Positions 1 through 7,343 are shown, numbered from the stretch's first letter. The stretch: DNA of 32,531 nt from Clostridia bacterium (GCA_017410505.1 JAFQQR010000018.1:1-32531); one strand, 5' to 3'. A program made the numbers and translations. The notes: a model not told the origin generated them from the letters alone.

Positions 1-69
1 AGTTCCATTAATACAACTTTCTATTACTGCTTTTTTTAATTCTTCTTTTTCATTCATAACAGTTCTCAT
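1..69 (-). CDS. Partial N-terminus, probable IS transposase or HTH protein
   Basis: An open frame enters from the left edge and begins at ATG 69-67 (an in-frame second ATG is at 57-55). A GGAGG (complement of 71-75) lies just upstream; it is very close to the first ATG and 13 nt from the second, so the start is uncertain. The visible 23 residues are charged and helical, with ITS-like 'ESCINGT' at the cut. This resembles the opening of helix-turn-helix transposases of the ISNCY/IS1202 type, but too little is present to be sure. Two imperfect tandem repeats lie just upstream on the same strand (about 82-132), as at the IS start near 32460. The rest of the gene is outside the window. Confidence 0.35.
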   Translation of the reverse strand, partial: MRTVMNEKEELKKAVIESCINGT

Positions 70-159
70 ACCTCCATTATATCATGGGTGAACTTTTCAT
101 AAGTTAATTTCATAGGGTGATCTTATCACAAGTTATTCATATTTTAATGGCTTTTTTAC

Positions 160-188
160 TTGTAAAAATGTTAAAATTGTAGTATAAT
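160..188 (+). promoter_or_regulatory. SigA-type promoter of prfA
   Basis: TTGTAA (160-165), a 17-nt spacer, and a perfect TATAAT (183-188). Transcription would start near 195, giving a leader of about 25 nt before the prfA start. Confidence 0.75.
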
Positions 189-219
189 ATTAAAAGTAAT
201 TTTGAAAAGGAGAATATTT

Positions 220-1281
220 ATGTTTGAAAAATTAGAAGCAGTAGAAAAAAGATATGAAGAATTAACAAAAATGATAAGTGACCCAGAAGTAATATCTAAT
301 CAATCAGAATGGCAAAAATTAATGAAAGAACATGCAAGTATAGAAGATGTAGTTGTAAAATTTAGAGAATACAAAAAAGTAAAAGAATCAATGGATGAAG
401 CTAAAGAAATGATGGAAGATAAAGAGTTAAAAGAATTAGCTGAAGCTGAATATTATGAAGCAAAAGAACAATTACCAAAAATAGAAGAAGAATTAAAATT
501 TTTGTTAATTCCAAAAGATCCAGATGATGATAAAAATATAATATGTGAAATTAGAGCAGGTGCAGGTGGAGATGAAGCTGCATTATTTGCTGGAACATTG
601 TTTAGAATGTATACAATGTATGCTGAAACAAAACATTGGAAAGTAGAAGTTTTAAATGAAAATGAAACAGGGCTTGGTGGATATAAGGAAATAACATTTA
701 TGGTTACTGGAAAAGGTGTATATAGTAGATTAAAATTTGAAAGTGGGGTACACAGAGTACAAAGAGTTCCAGATACAGAAAGTAGTGGAAGAATTCATAC
801 ATCAACAGCTACGGTTGCAGTACTTCCAGTTGTTGAAGATGTTGAGATAGAAATAAATCCATCAGATATAAAAATGGAAGTTTTCCGTGCATCAGGGGCT
901 GGAGGACAACATATTAATAAAACTTCATCGGCAGTGAGACTTATACATGAACCAACAGGAATAGTTGTAGAATGCCAAACAGAAAGATCTCAATTCCAAA
1001 ATAAAGATAATGCTATGAGAATGCTTAGAACTAAGCTTTATGAGATAGAAAAACAAAAACAAGATAGTGAAGTAGCGAATGCGAGAAAGTCTCAAGTTGG
1101 CTCAGGTGATAGAAGTGAAAAAATTAGAACTTATAATTATCCTCAAGGTAGAATTACAGACCATAGAATTGGTATGAGTATTTATCAAATGGAAAATTTC
1201 TTGAATGGAAATATTGATGAAATGGTTGATAATTTAATTGCAGCAGATAGAGCTGAGAGATTAAAAGGCGATGAGGAATAA
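220..1281 (+). CDS. prfA: Peptide chain release factor 1
   Basis: Class I release factor that reads UAA/UAG in the ribosomal A site and triggers hydrolysis of the peptidyl-tRNA. The 353-residue product has the family's usual length. The GGQ catalytic motif is at residues 228-230 in a GAGGQHINK context. The RF1-type PxT codon-recognition motif reads PDT at residues 184-186, followed by the conserved GRIHTST stretch, which separates it from RF2 (SPF). I chose ATG 220 because AAAGGAGA (206-213) is correctly spaced from it; an in-frame TTG at 202 overlaps that ribosome site and is unlikely. The usual partner prmC is not next to it. Its transcript runs towards the long hairpin at 1296-1539, which may end it. 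Confidence 0.97.
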   Translation: MFEKLEAVEKRYEELTKMISDPEVISNQSEWQKLMKEHASIEDVVVKFREYKKVKESMDEAKEMMEDKELKELAEAEYYEAKEQLPKIEEELKFLLIPKDPDDDKNIICEIRAGAGGDEAALFAGTLFRMYTMYAETKHWKVEVLNENETGLGGYKEITFMVTGKGVYSRLKFESGVHRVQRVPDTESSGRIHTSTATVAVLPVVEDVEIEINPSDIKMEVFRASGAGGQHINKTSSAVRLIHEPTGIVVECQTERSQFQNKDNAMRMLRTKLYEIEKQKQDSEVANARKSQVGSGDRSEKIRTYNYPQGRITDHRIGMSIYQMENFLNGNIDEMVDNLIAADRAERLKGDEE

Positions 1282-1295
1282 TTAAAATTTCTTGG

Positions 1296-1539
1296 AAGGC
1301 AATTGCTTAGAATTAATAGTTACAGTCCAGCTCAAATACAGATACATATATATTAAAATTCCGTTCCTTGCTGGTCGGACTAATCATATGAGTAAGATGC
1401 TTGTATTTCAGAGTTTGAAGAGTTAATCTGGATGATCTGTATGAGTTTGTGTCCTTCCAAACTGCGCGTCACTGCATTTTAATATATATGTATCTGTATT
1501 TGAGCTGGACTGTAACTATTAATTTTAAGCGAGTGCCTT
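1296..1539. repeat. Long inverted-repeat element, type 1, copy 1 (MITE-like)
   Basis: Two 64-nt arms (1296-1359 and 1476-1539) are complementary at all but one position if G-U pairs are allowed, and enclose a 116-nt core (1360-1475). By hand count the core is about 43% G+C, clearly richer than the AT-rich arms and surroundings. The 10-mer AAATTTCTTG occurs at 1285-1294 and 1540-1549, directly flanking the element like a target-site duplication. A second copy with a 95%-identical core in reverse orientation lies at 16703-16888. There is no significant ORF inside. It is probably a non-autonomous transposable element; as RNA it would form a very long hairpin and may end the prfA transcript. Confidence 0.85.
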
Positions 1540-1546
1540 AAATTTC

Positions 1547-1574
1547 TTGACTTTTTAATCTAGTATGTTATAAT
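1547..1574 (+). promoter_or_regulatory. Promoter of the candidate antitoxin RNA
   Basis: TTGACT (1547-1552), a 16-nt spacer, and TATAAT (1569-1574): a near-consensus SigA promoter. No good start codon with a ribosome site follows; the transcript would begin near 1581 and meet a terminator at about 1662, so it drives a short non-coding RNA. The -35 box begins inside the direct repeat flanking the neighbouring inverted-repeat element, so that insertion supplied or preserved it. Confidence 0.75.
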
Positions 1575-1580
1575 AAATAT

Positions 1581-1662
1581 AGGAAATGGAGAAACCACAA
1601 ACGTGGTTTGCCGGGTTAATAAAAAACACATCAAACCGTCAAGTTTGCAGATGTGTTTTTTT
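1581..1662 (+). ncRNA. Candidate antitoxin RNA of a type I toxin-antitoxin pair
   Basis: A predicted RNA of about 80 nt bounded by the promoter at 1547-1574 and the terminator stem at 1621-1661. Its 5' part folds into a hairpin (AAACCAC, loop AAAC, GTGGTTT; 1594-1611). It is transcribed towards the toxin gene and shares the same terminator, so its 3' half is antisense to the 3' end of the toxin mRNA. Its 5' hairpin arm AAACCACA is also complementary to TGTGGTTT in the toxin mRNA leader. The layout (convergent RNAs, shared bidirectional terminator, second contact in the leader) is that of Fst/par-type systems. The function is inferred from layout only. Confidence 0.6.
1620..1662. terminator. 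Bidirectional terminator shared by toxin mRNA and antisense RNA
   Basis: AAAAAACACATC (1621-1632) pairs with GATGTGTTTTTT (1650-1661), and an inner CAAAC/GTTTG stem extends it. There is an A-tract on one side and a T-tract on the other, so it works in both directions. Confidence 0.85.
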
Positions 1663-1667
1663 ATTGG

Positions 1668-1790
1668 TTATTTTTGTTTGCTAATAATTATAGCTAATGC
1701 TATTATTAAGGCAAACGCTATGATAGTTATTATTATAAGACTGATAAATAATATTCTAGTTATTAGATATAAAACAGTTATTTCTACCAT
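1668..1790 (-). CDS. Small hydrophobic peptide, candidate type I toxin
   Basis: A 40-residue ORF starting at ATG 1790-1788 and stopping at TAA 1670-1668. It has a short N-terminus (MVEITVLYLITR), one long hydrophobic helix of Ile, Leu, Ala and Phe, and the basic tail SKQK. A strong Shine-Dalgarno AAAGGAGG sits 9 nt upstream, but the leader contains CCTCCTTAC (1813-1821), which pairs with it and buries it in a hairpin (1800-1821). A candidate promoter lies at 1860-1888 and a terminator follows directly. Single-TM peptides with a sequestered ribosome site and an antisense RNA are typical of type I toxins (Fst, TxpA/BsrG, holin-like toxin families). I cannot assign a family from sequence alone; a harmless membrane peptide remains possible. 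Confidence 0.65.
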   Translation of the reverse strand: MVEITVLYLITRILFISLIIITIIAFALIIALAIIISKQK

Positions 1791-1799
1791 ATGCACTCA

Positions 1800-1821
1800 C
1801 CTCCTTTACTATGTAAGGAGG
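1800..1821 (-). promoter_or_regulatory. Hairpin sequestering the toxin ribosome site
   Basis: In the minus-strand transcript CCUCCUUAC pairs with GUAAAGGAGG across a 3-nt AUA loop, with one bulged A. The complete Shine-Dalgarno sequence is paired, so translation should be low unless the leader is refolded or processed. Confidence 0.7.
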
Positions 1822-1859
1822 CAAACCACATCTGCGTATTCCCATTTCCTATAATAGAT

Positions 1860-1888
1860 ATTGTATAATAAATTTTAAAAAAAGTCTA
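1860..1888 (-). promoter_or_regulatory. Promoter of the toxin mRNA
   Basis: On the minus strand: TAGACT (complement of 1883-1888), a 17-nt spacer, and TACAAT (complement of 1860-1865). Start near 1853 gives a leader of about 60 nt whose first bases (AGGAAATGG) are the same as those of the convergent antisense RNA. Confidence 0.55.
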
Positions 1889-1937
1889 TACTTTATAGTA
1901 AATATTTATAAAAAGTAATAGTATAAAAAAGAATTCT

Positions 1938-1968
1938 TTAAAATATACTTAAATAAAGTATATTTTAA
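1938..1968. promoter_or_regulatory. Perfect 13-bp inverted repeat before the ZIP gene
   Basis: TTAAAATATACTT (1938-1950) is repeated in inverse (1956-1968) across a 5-nt spacer. The right arm touches the AAGGAG ribosome site of the ZIP gene. It could be the operator of a metal-responsive repressor or an mRNA hairpin limiting ribosome access; it matches no operator consensus I know. Confidence 0.5.
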
Positions 1969-1979
1969 GGAGTTTTTTA

Positions 1980-2723
1980 ATGAGTGGGATTTTAAGAACA
2001 ACATTATTAGGATTATTTTTTGGTACATTTGGAACTACAATAGGTGGAATTTTAGGGATAATTATCAAAAAAAAATCAAATAAATTTTTAAGTTTTATAT
2101 TATCATTTGCATCTGGATTGATGATGGCGGTAATATGTTTCGATCTTATTCCTGAGGCATTAGATATAAGCAATATTTATAATGTTGTTTTAGGGATATT
2201 AGTTGGAATTATATCTATGATTTTTTGCGATGTATTAGTTCAAAAGAAATTTAATAAAAATCAAGAAAAATATAGTAATAAAAATGATTTACTAAGGACA
2301 GGGATAATTGTTTCCATAGGATTAGCAATTCATAATTTTCCTGAAGGATTAGCAATAGGGTCAGGTTTTGAGGCTTCATTGAAGTTGGGATTAGGCTTGG
2401 CAATAGCTATTTGTTTACATGATATACCAGAAGGAATATCAATGGCAGTGCCAATGAAAAATGGTGGTATGAAAAAATCAAAAGTTATTTTTTATGTTTT
2501 ATTATCAGGAATTACTACAGGAATAGGTGCTTTTTTTGGTGCAGTTATTGGTTCTATTTCAGAAAGTGTAATTGCTATTTGCCTAAGCTTTGCAGCAGGT
2601 GCAATGTTATATATAGTGTCAGGTGAATTAATACCGGAATCTAATAAATTGTATAGAGGACGAATGTCTGCAATTGGAAATATGATTGGTTTTATTATTG
2701 GAATTTTTGCAACGAAAATATGA
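1980..2723 (+). CDS. ZIP-family divalent metal transporter (ZupT-like)
   Basis: A 247-residue integral membrane protein with about eight hydrophobic segments. The two metal-binding helices carry the ZIP signature: HNFPEGLAIG (helix IV) and HDIPEGISMA (helix V), each with the His-x-x-Pro-Glu-Gly metal ligands. ZIP proteins bring Zn2+ (also Fe2+, Mn2+) into the cytoplasm; the actual metal cannot be read from sequence. The start ATG follows AAGGAG with good spacing. The gene stands alone between the toxin-antitoxin-like cassette and pcrA, and the perfect inverted repeat directly before it suggests its own control, plausibly by metal. No clear terminator follows; 2724-2810 looks empty. Confidence 0.92.
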   Translation: MSGILRTTLLGLFFGTFGTTIGGILGIIIKKKSNKFLSFILSFASGLMMAVICFDLIPEALDISNIYNVVLGILVGIISMIFCDVLVQKKFNKNQEKYSNKNDLLRTGIIVSIGLAIHNFPEGLAIGSGFEASLKLGLGLAIAICLHDIPEGISMAVPMKNGGMKKSKVIFYVLLSGITTGIGAFFGAVIGSISESVIAICLSFAAGAMLYIVSGELIPESNKLYRGRMSAIGNMIGFIIGIFATKI

Positions 2724-2810
2724 TTATTTTGAAATAAAAAAATAGATGTGATTGAGTAGTTTTTAAATAAATAATATACGAAAAAATGTTTGAAAAACTT
2801 TTTAATTCTA

Positions 2811-2839
2811 TTGACTTTTAGTATTGGAAATTATATAAT
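2811..2839 (+). promoter_or_regulatory. SigA-type promoter of pcrA
   Basis: TTGACT (2811-2816), a 17-nt spacer, and TATAAT (2834-2839): near-consensus. The leader to the ATG at 2922 is about 75 nt and shows no obvious further structure. Confidence 0.8.
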
Positions 2840-2921
2840 TGGACAGGAAAATAAGAGAGAGCAGAATGTGGTTGCACCTAAAATAAAAAATAATGATTGT
2901 CAATTAGGATAGGAGAAAGAA

Positions 2922-5231
2922 ATGCAAGAATTATTAAAAGGATTAAATGATAAACAATATGAAGCTGTAGTAAATACAGAAGGACCATGTCTAGTAATAG
3001 CAGGAGCAGGAAGTGGAAAAACAAAAGTATTAACACATAAGATAGCTTATTTAATAGGAGAAAAACAAGTATTACCATGGAATATATTATCAATAACATT
3101 TACAAATAAAGCAGCAAATGAAATGAAAGAAAGAATTACAAATTTAGTAGGAGATGTTGCTAAAGATATATGGATGGGAACATTCCACTCAATATGTGTT
3201 AGAATTTTAAGAAGATTTATAGACAGAATAGGATTTGATTCATCATTTATAATATTTGATACATCTGACCAAAGAACATTAATAAAAGCATGTATAAAAA
3301 GTATAGGGCTAGATGACAAAATGTTTACAGACAGATCTGTTTTATCAGAAATAAGTAATGCAAAAAATGAGATGTTAGAACCTGAACAATATACGGCAAG
3401 AGCAAATGGAGACTTTAGAAAAGAAAAAATTGCATTAGTTTATGAGTTATATCAAAAAAGATTAAGAGAAAATAATGCAATAGATTTTGATGACATCATA
3501 AATTACACAATAAAAATTTTAATGGACAATCCAGATGTATTAGAATATTATTCTGACAAATTTAGATATGTTCTAGTAGATGAGTATCAAGATACTAATA
3601 AATCACAATTTACATTAGTTACATTATTTGCTTCTAAAAACGGAAATATAACAGTTGTTGGAGATAATGACCAAGGAATTTATAGCTTTAGAGGAGCAGA
3701 CATTTCAAACATATTAAATTTTGAAAGAGATTTCCCAGGAACAAAAATAATTAAGTTGGAACAAAACTATAGATGTACAGGAAATATCTTAAAAGCAGCT
3801 AATTCCGTAATAAAAAACAATGAAGTAACATATAAAAAAGAATTATGGACAGAAAATGATACAGGAAATCTGCCAAAAGTATATTCAGCAAATAACGAAT
3901 ATGATGAAGGAACTTATATTGCAGAACAGATAGAACATTTAAGAAGAGAGGAATATTATAAATATTCAGATTTTGCAGTTCTTTATAGAATGAATACACA
4001 ATCAAGAGCAATAGAAGATATTTTAAGAAGAGAAAATATACCATACAAAATTATAGGTGGACTTAAATTCTATGAGAGAAAAGAAATAAAAGATATAATC
4101 TCATATTTAAGATTAATACAAAATCCATCAGATAATTTAAGTTTAAAAAGAATAATAAATGAACCCAAAAGAGGAATTGGAAAAACAAGCTTAGATAAAA
4201 TAGAAGAAATTTCAAATAATACAGGTGTTTCTATGTACGAAGTTATAGAACATGCTGACCAATATGGATTAAATAGAGTGTTTTTAAACTCTAGAGAATT
4301 TGTAAATATGATAGAAGAATTAAGAGCAAAAAAAGAAGATATGCAAATATCTGAATTAATAAAAGAAACACTTAAAAAATCAGGATATACAAAAGCTCTA
4401 GAAGATGAAAATACAATAGAAGCAGAAAATAGAATTGAAAACTTAGATGAATTTTTAACAGTTGCAATTGAATTTGAAGAAGAATCAGCAGACAATAAGT
4501 TAAGTGACTTTCTAGAAGGAATAACATTATCAAGTGATATTGATAATATGGAAGAAACAGAAGAAACTGTTACATTAATGACATTACATAGTGCAAAAGG
4601 GTTGGAATTTCCAGTAGTATTTTTAGTTGGATTAGAAGAAGGGATTTTCCCAGGATATAAATCAATTTCTGAACCTAAAGAATTAGAAGAAGAAAGACGC
4701 CTTTGCTATGTTGGAATTACAAGAGCGAAAGAAAATCTATTTTTAACATGTAGTAAACAAAGAACAATTTTTGGTTCTACAAGCTGTAACCAAGTTTCAA
4801 GATTTTTAAAAGAAATTCCTAGTGAATTATTAGATGGATATGATGAGGCTTTAGGAGAAAGAGAAGAAAAAAGTAATATTTTTGGTGATTCAAAATATAG
4901 CTGGACATATGGAAGCAAAGATAATGGAAATATAAAAACTTATAAAGTAGATAAAAAAGAACCAGCAGTTGCTGCGGCTTCAGCAAATAGCGGGTTTATG
5001 TTTAGAACAGCAGAAAGCTTTTTGAATTCTATAACTAAAAAGTCAACAAATAATAATGTGGATTTGTCAAAATATAAAGAAGGTGTTAGAATTTTCCATA
5101 AAAAATTCGGGGAAGGAACTATTAGTATGGTTGAGCCTGAAGGGGAAGATTTAAAAGTAGACATAAATTTTGATAAAGTTGGACATAAGAGATTGATGGC
5201 TAAATTTGCTAATTTGGAAGTGATTGAATAG
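2922..5231 (+). CDS. pcrA: ATP-dependent DNA helicase PcrA/UvrD
   Basis: Superfamily 1A 3'-5' helicase for DNA repair and rolling-circle replication. The 769 residues hold the expected motifs in order: Walker A GAGSGKT (28-34), Walker B DEYQDT (from 220), GDNDQGIYSFRGA (motif III region), QNYRCTGNI (motif IV), TLHSAKGLEFPVVFLVGLEEG (motif V region) and RRLCYVGITRAK (motif VI). The C-terminal 60 residues form the small Tudor-like domain seen in PcrA (GVRIFHKKFGEGTI...), used to bind RNA polymerase. The ribosome site AGGAG and a strong upstream promoter fit a single-gene unit, closed by the terminator at 5233-5256. The usual downstream ligA is not here. Confidence 0.96.
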   Translation: MQELLKGLNDKQYEAVVNTEGPCLVIAGAGSGKTKVLTHKIAYLIGEKQVLPWNILSITFTNKAANEMKERITNLVGDVAKDIWMGTFHSICVRILRRFIDRIGFDSSFIIFDTSDQRTLIKACIKSIGLDDKMFTDRSVLSEISNAKNEMLEPEQYTARANGDFRKEKIALVYELYQKRLRENNAIDFDDIINYTIKILMDNPDVLEYYSDKFRYVLVDEYQDTNKSQFTLVTLFASKNGNITVVGDNDQGIYSFRGADISNILNFERDFPGTKIIKLEQNYRCTGNILKAANSVIKNNEVTYKKELWTENDTGNLPKVYSANNEYDEGTYIAEQIEHLRREEYYKYSDFAVLYRMNTQSRAIEDILRRENIPYKIIGGLKFYERKEIKDIISYLRLIQNPSDNLSLKRIINEPKRGIGKTSLDKIEEISNNTGVSMYEVIEHADQYGLNRVFLNSREFVNMIEELRAKKEDMQISELIKETLKKSGYTKALEDENTIEAENRIENLDEFLTVAIEFEEESADNKLSDFLEGITLSSDIDNMEETEETVTLMTLHSAKGLEFPVVFLVGLEEGIFPGYKSISEPKELEEERRLCYVGITRAKENLFLTCSKQRTIFGSTSCNQVSRFLKEIPSELLDGYDEALGEREEKSNIFGDSKYSWTYGSKDNGNIKTYKVDKKEPAVAAASANSGFMFRTAESFLNSITKKSTNNNVDLSKYKEGVRIFHKKFGEGTISMVEPEGEDLKVDINFDKVGHKRLMAKFANLEVIE

Positions 5232-5232
5232 A

Positions 5233-5256
5233 AGAGAGGAATTCCTCTCTTTTTTT
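5233..5256 (+). terminator. Terminator of pcrA
   Basis: Perfect palindrome AGAGAGGAATTCCTCTCT (5233-5250) followed by a T-run. Confidence 0.9.
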
Positions 5257-5319
5257 GAATAAAAAAATTTTTTTTGCAAATAATAAATAAAGAATAACGC
5301 ATGGAAAGGAATGATTAAA

Positions 5320-5508
5320 ATGGCAGATTTAAATCAATTAGAACTACAAAATTTAAGACACCTAATAGGAGCACATGAAACAATATACCAAAAATTAAAC
5401 ACATATTCAGCACAAGCAGTAGATCCTCAAATAAAACAAATATTTACAAAAGCTGCGCAAGACAGTATAAATACTAAACAAAAATTAATGACTTTTTTAA
5501 ATAATTAA
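5320..5508 (+). CDS. Small CotF-like spore coat protein
   Basis: A 62-residue, Gln-rich, wholly helical protein without signal or TM segments. Its pattern (LELQNLRHLIGAHE, then QIKQIF and KQKLMTFL) matches small coat-associated proteins that occur in pairs with a CotF-family partner in Clostridia. I chose ATG 5320 because GGAAAGGA (5303-5310) would abut the ATG at 5311. It is followed after 16 nt by the larger partner, so the two are co-transcribed. No recognisable SigE or SigK promoter was convincing in the 60 nt upstream. The family call rests on recalled similarity, not a search. Confidence 0.7.
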   Translation: MADLNQLELQNLRHLIGAHETIYQKLNTYSAQAVDPQIKQIFTKAAQDSINTKQKLMTFLNN

Positions 5509-5524
5509 TTAGGAGGAAGAAATA

Positions 5525-5770
5525 ATGGATGAGAAAACAATGGTAAATGATATTTTATCAGGAGTTAAATCAGACTTAACAGCTTATCAAACAGCTATTA
5601 CAGAAGCTGAAAATATGAATTTAAGACAAACATTTCAACAAATAAGAAATAATGATGAAAGTTTTCAATATGAACTTTTTAAAATAGCTCAAAATAAAGG
5701 TTATTATAAACCTGCACAAAAAGCAACAGTAATGGAAGTTGATACTGTAAAAAATGAATTACAACAATAA
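5525..5770 (+). CDS. CotF-family spore coat protein
   Basis: An 81-residue helical protein behind a strong AGGAGG. The core (DILSGVKSDLTAYQTAITEAEN, then LRQTFQQIRNNDESFQYELF and a C-terminal KGYYKPA) follows the CotF family pattern of a ferritin-like helical hairpin, including the terminal GYY-P element common in these proteins. CotF proteins are minor components of the spore coat. It forms a two-gene unit with the preceding small gene, ended by the long hairpin at 5768-5830. Its presence agrees with spoIIE elsewhere in the window. Confidence 0.8.
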   Translation: MDEKTMVNDILSGVKSDLTAYQTAITEAENMNLRQTFQQIRNNDESFQYELFKIAQNKGYYKPAQKATVMEVDTVKNELQQ

Positions 5771-5831
5771 AAACGTATTTGAGAGAATTTAGATAAGGGG
5801 CCTTATTTAGATTCTCTCAAATACGTTTTTA
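5768..5831. terminator. Long bidirectional terminator
   Basis: AAAACGTATTTGAGAGAAT pairs perfectly with its inverse near 5812-5831, and the stem continues with few mismatches to a GGGGCC tip, about 30 bp in all. A-tract and T-tract flank it, so it serves both the coat pair (+) and the MATE pseudogene (-). Confidence 0.9.
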
Positions 5832-5852
5832 TGTAATTATATAAGTAATAAA

Positions 5853-7041
5853 TTAATTGGATATTTTTTCATTTAACATTTCCATATTAATGTTATTTTT
5901 TACTATTATATATTTTGTAGATATTAATTGATATAGTACTGATATAGCTAGTCCTATTGCTGTACAGTATGGAGATATTATAAATGAGCATAATGTTCTT
6001 AATATATTGGCAATTTGTTTACTAAGAGTTGCTTGGACAGCTGAATGTTCTAATTGTATATACATAAGCCTTGTTATATATAAGGGATAAAGACATAGGC
6101 AAATAAGTTCATTTGTAGCAATAATTGTTGTAATTAATATATCTACGTTGTAATTTGGATATAATATTATTCCCATTATAAAAGTTGATAGAACTAACAA
6201 AATTATTAATTTATAACTATCTAATAAATATTTTTTGTTTGAGTATTCTCTTTTAGCAATATCAATCTGTGCAATTGTAGCTATAGAATGTGCTACGTCC
6301 CATTGAGTATCTGTTATTAAAGTAGCAAACGATATTGCTAGAGCAAATTTTTCACCAAAATCAAAAGCGTTTTTGAATCCGAATAGATAAATAATAAACA
6401 TACTTATGCTAGCAAACAGATTAACAGAATCATATTTTATGCAATTAGTTATATTGATTTGGATTTTGGTTTTTTCTACTACTCTAATTAGCATTATTAT
6501 AACAAAAATTGATGTGCAAATTATTGATATGCTTGATATTATTATTTGATTTTTGGTTAATAAACTTGTTAATATTAAAGTTGAAAAGTTTATCAAGTTG
6601 AATAATATACTATATTTATTTGCTCTTTTATTTTTATTTTCAAAATACATTTTAGATAATGCTAAATTTAATATTAGCTGTAGGAATATTTGTATTATAG
6701 CATATATAGCAAAAACTTTATATGTTTCTATATCCATATTCATAAATGTAATATATTTTTCTATATTAGCTATTATAATTCCAAATATGATTGTGCCTGT
6801 TATTATACCTAATACTATTCCTGAAAATACACTATTTTCGTTTTTGTCACGTACTAGAGATATATTAGCGCCTGTTCCAAATAAGCTTTTTATGGCAGTT
6901 GTTATAAATTGCATTGGATATACTAGTGAAAAAACATTTATTAAGTTTTTATCTACTAAAATTCCTAATAAAAACCAACCGTAATATTGGTGTTATGGAG
7001 ATTAATAATGTATCTAGTCCAACTCTTAATAATCTTTTCAT
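5853..7041 (-). pseudogene. MATE-family transporter, frameshifted
   Basis: Multidrug/toxin extrusion-type integral membrane protein of about 396 residues if the break is repaired. Reading starts at ATG 7041-7039 (MKRLLRVGLDTLLISITPI), but one extra base at about 6981 (C on the minus strand) sends it to a stop 10 codons later. Dropping that base continues directly as GWFLLGILVDKNLINVFSL and then YPMQFITTAIKSLFGTGANI, the conserved MATE segment, and stays open to 5853. The remaining 353-residue frame lacks the first helix and has no ribosome site at its first ATG. Either a true pseudogene or a sequencing/assembly error. A promoter lies upstream at 7100-7128. Confidence 0.8.
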
Positions 7042-7099
7042 GATTTATAAAACCTCATTTTCTATATAAATTAGTATTGTAAAACTTTTATTAGTTAGA

Positions 7100-7128
7100 A
7101 TAATATCATAAAAAATATATATTTACAA
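7100..7128 (-). promoter_or_regulatory. Promoter of the MATE gene
   Basis: On the minus strand TTGTAA (complement of 7123-7128), a 17-nt spacer, and TATTAT (complement of 7100-7105). The start would fall about 50 nt before the MATE ATG. Confidence 0.55.
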
Positions 7129-7185
7129 TGTGCTTTTGGGGGAAATATGGAAATTAATTGTTATAGTTCTGTGTATAAATTAGCC

Positions 7186-7343
7186 GTTCTAAATGTTGAT
7201 ATATTAAAATTTAAAATTCATTTCTCCAAACGCAATACCGAGAGGAATAAGGGAGTTTATTGCTACGGTAACCATTCTGGAGAGCCTGTTTGAAACAGTA
7301 GGTCGAAACGTATTTTAAATTTTAATATATCAACGTTTAGAAC
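7186..7343. repeat. Long inverted-repeat element, type 2
   Basis: Two 32-nt arms (7186-7217 and 7312-7343) pair along their full length with one G-U, enclosing a 94-nt core (7218-7311) of about 44% G+C. The core holds small palindromes such as CTGTTTGAAACAG and the pair GCAAT/ATTGC. The plan (AT-rich arms containing ATATATTAAAAT next to a GC-richer core) is the same as in the type 1 elements, but the core sequence is unrelated. It fills most of the 504-nt gap between the MATE gene and the M23 peptidase; the rest holds only promoters. A core-less relative with matching flanks is at 9401-9460. Confidence 0.8.

Noticed and set aside
202..219. TTG start for prfA, six codons upstream
   Set aside because: It overlaps the ribosome site that serves ATG 220, and the resulting extension is not part of RF1.
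1603..1854. An 83-codon open frame on the plus strand
   Set aside because: It has no ribosome site, crosses a strong terminator and is antisense to the small hydrophobic peptide gene, which has its own promoter and Shine-Dalgarno.
6553..6984. A 143-codon open frame on the plus strand within the MATE gene
   Set aside because: It is the complement of the membrane helices of the MATE reading frame and lacks a ribosome site; AT-rich hydrophobic genes often give such shadows.
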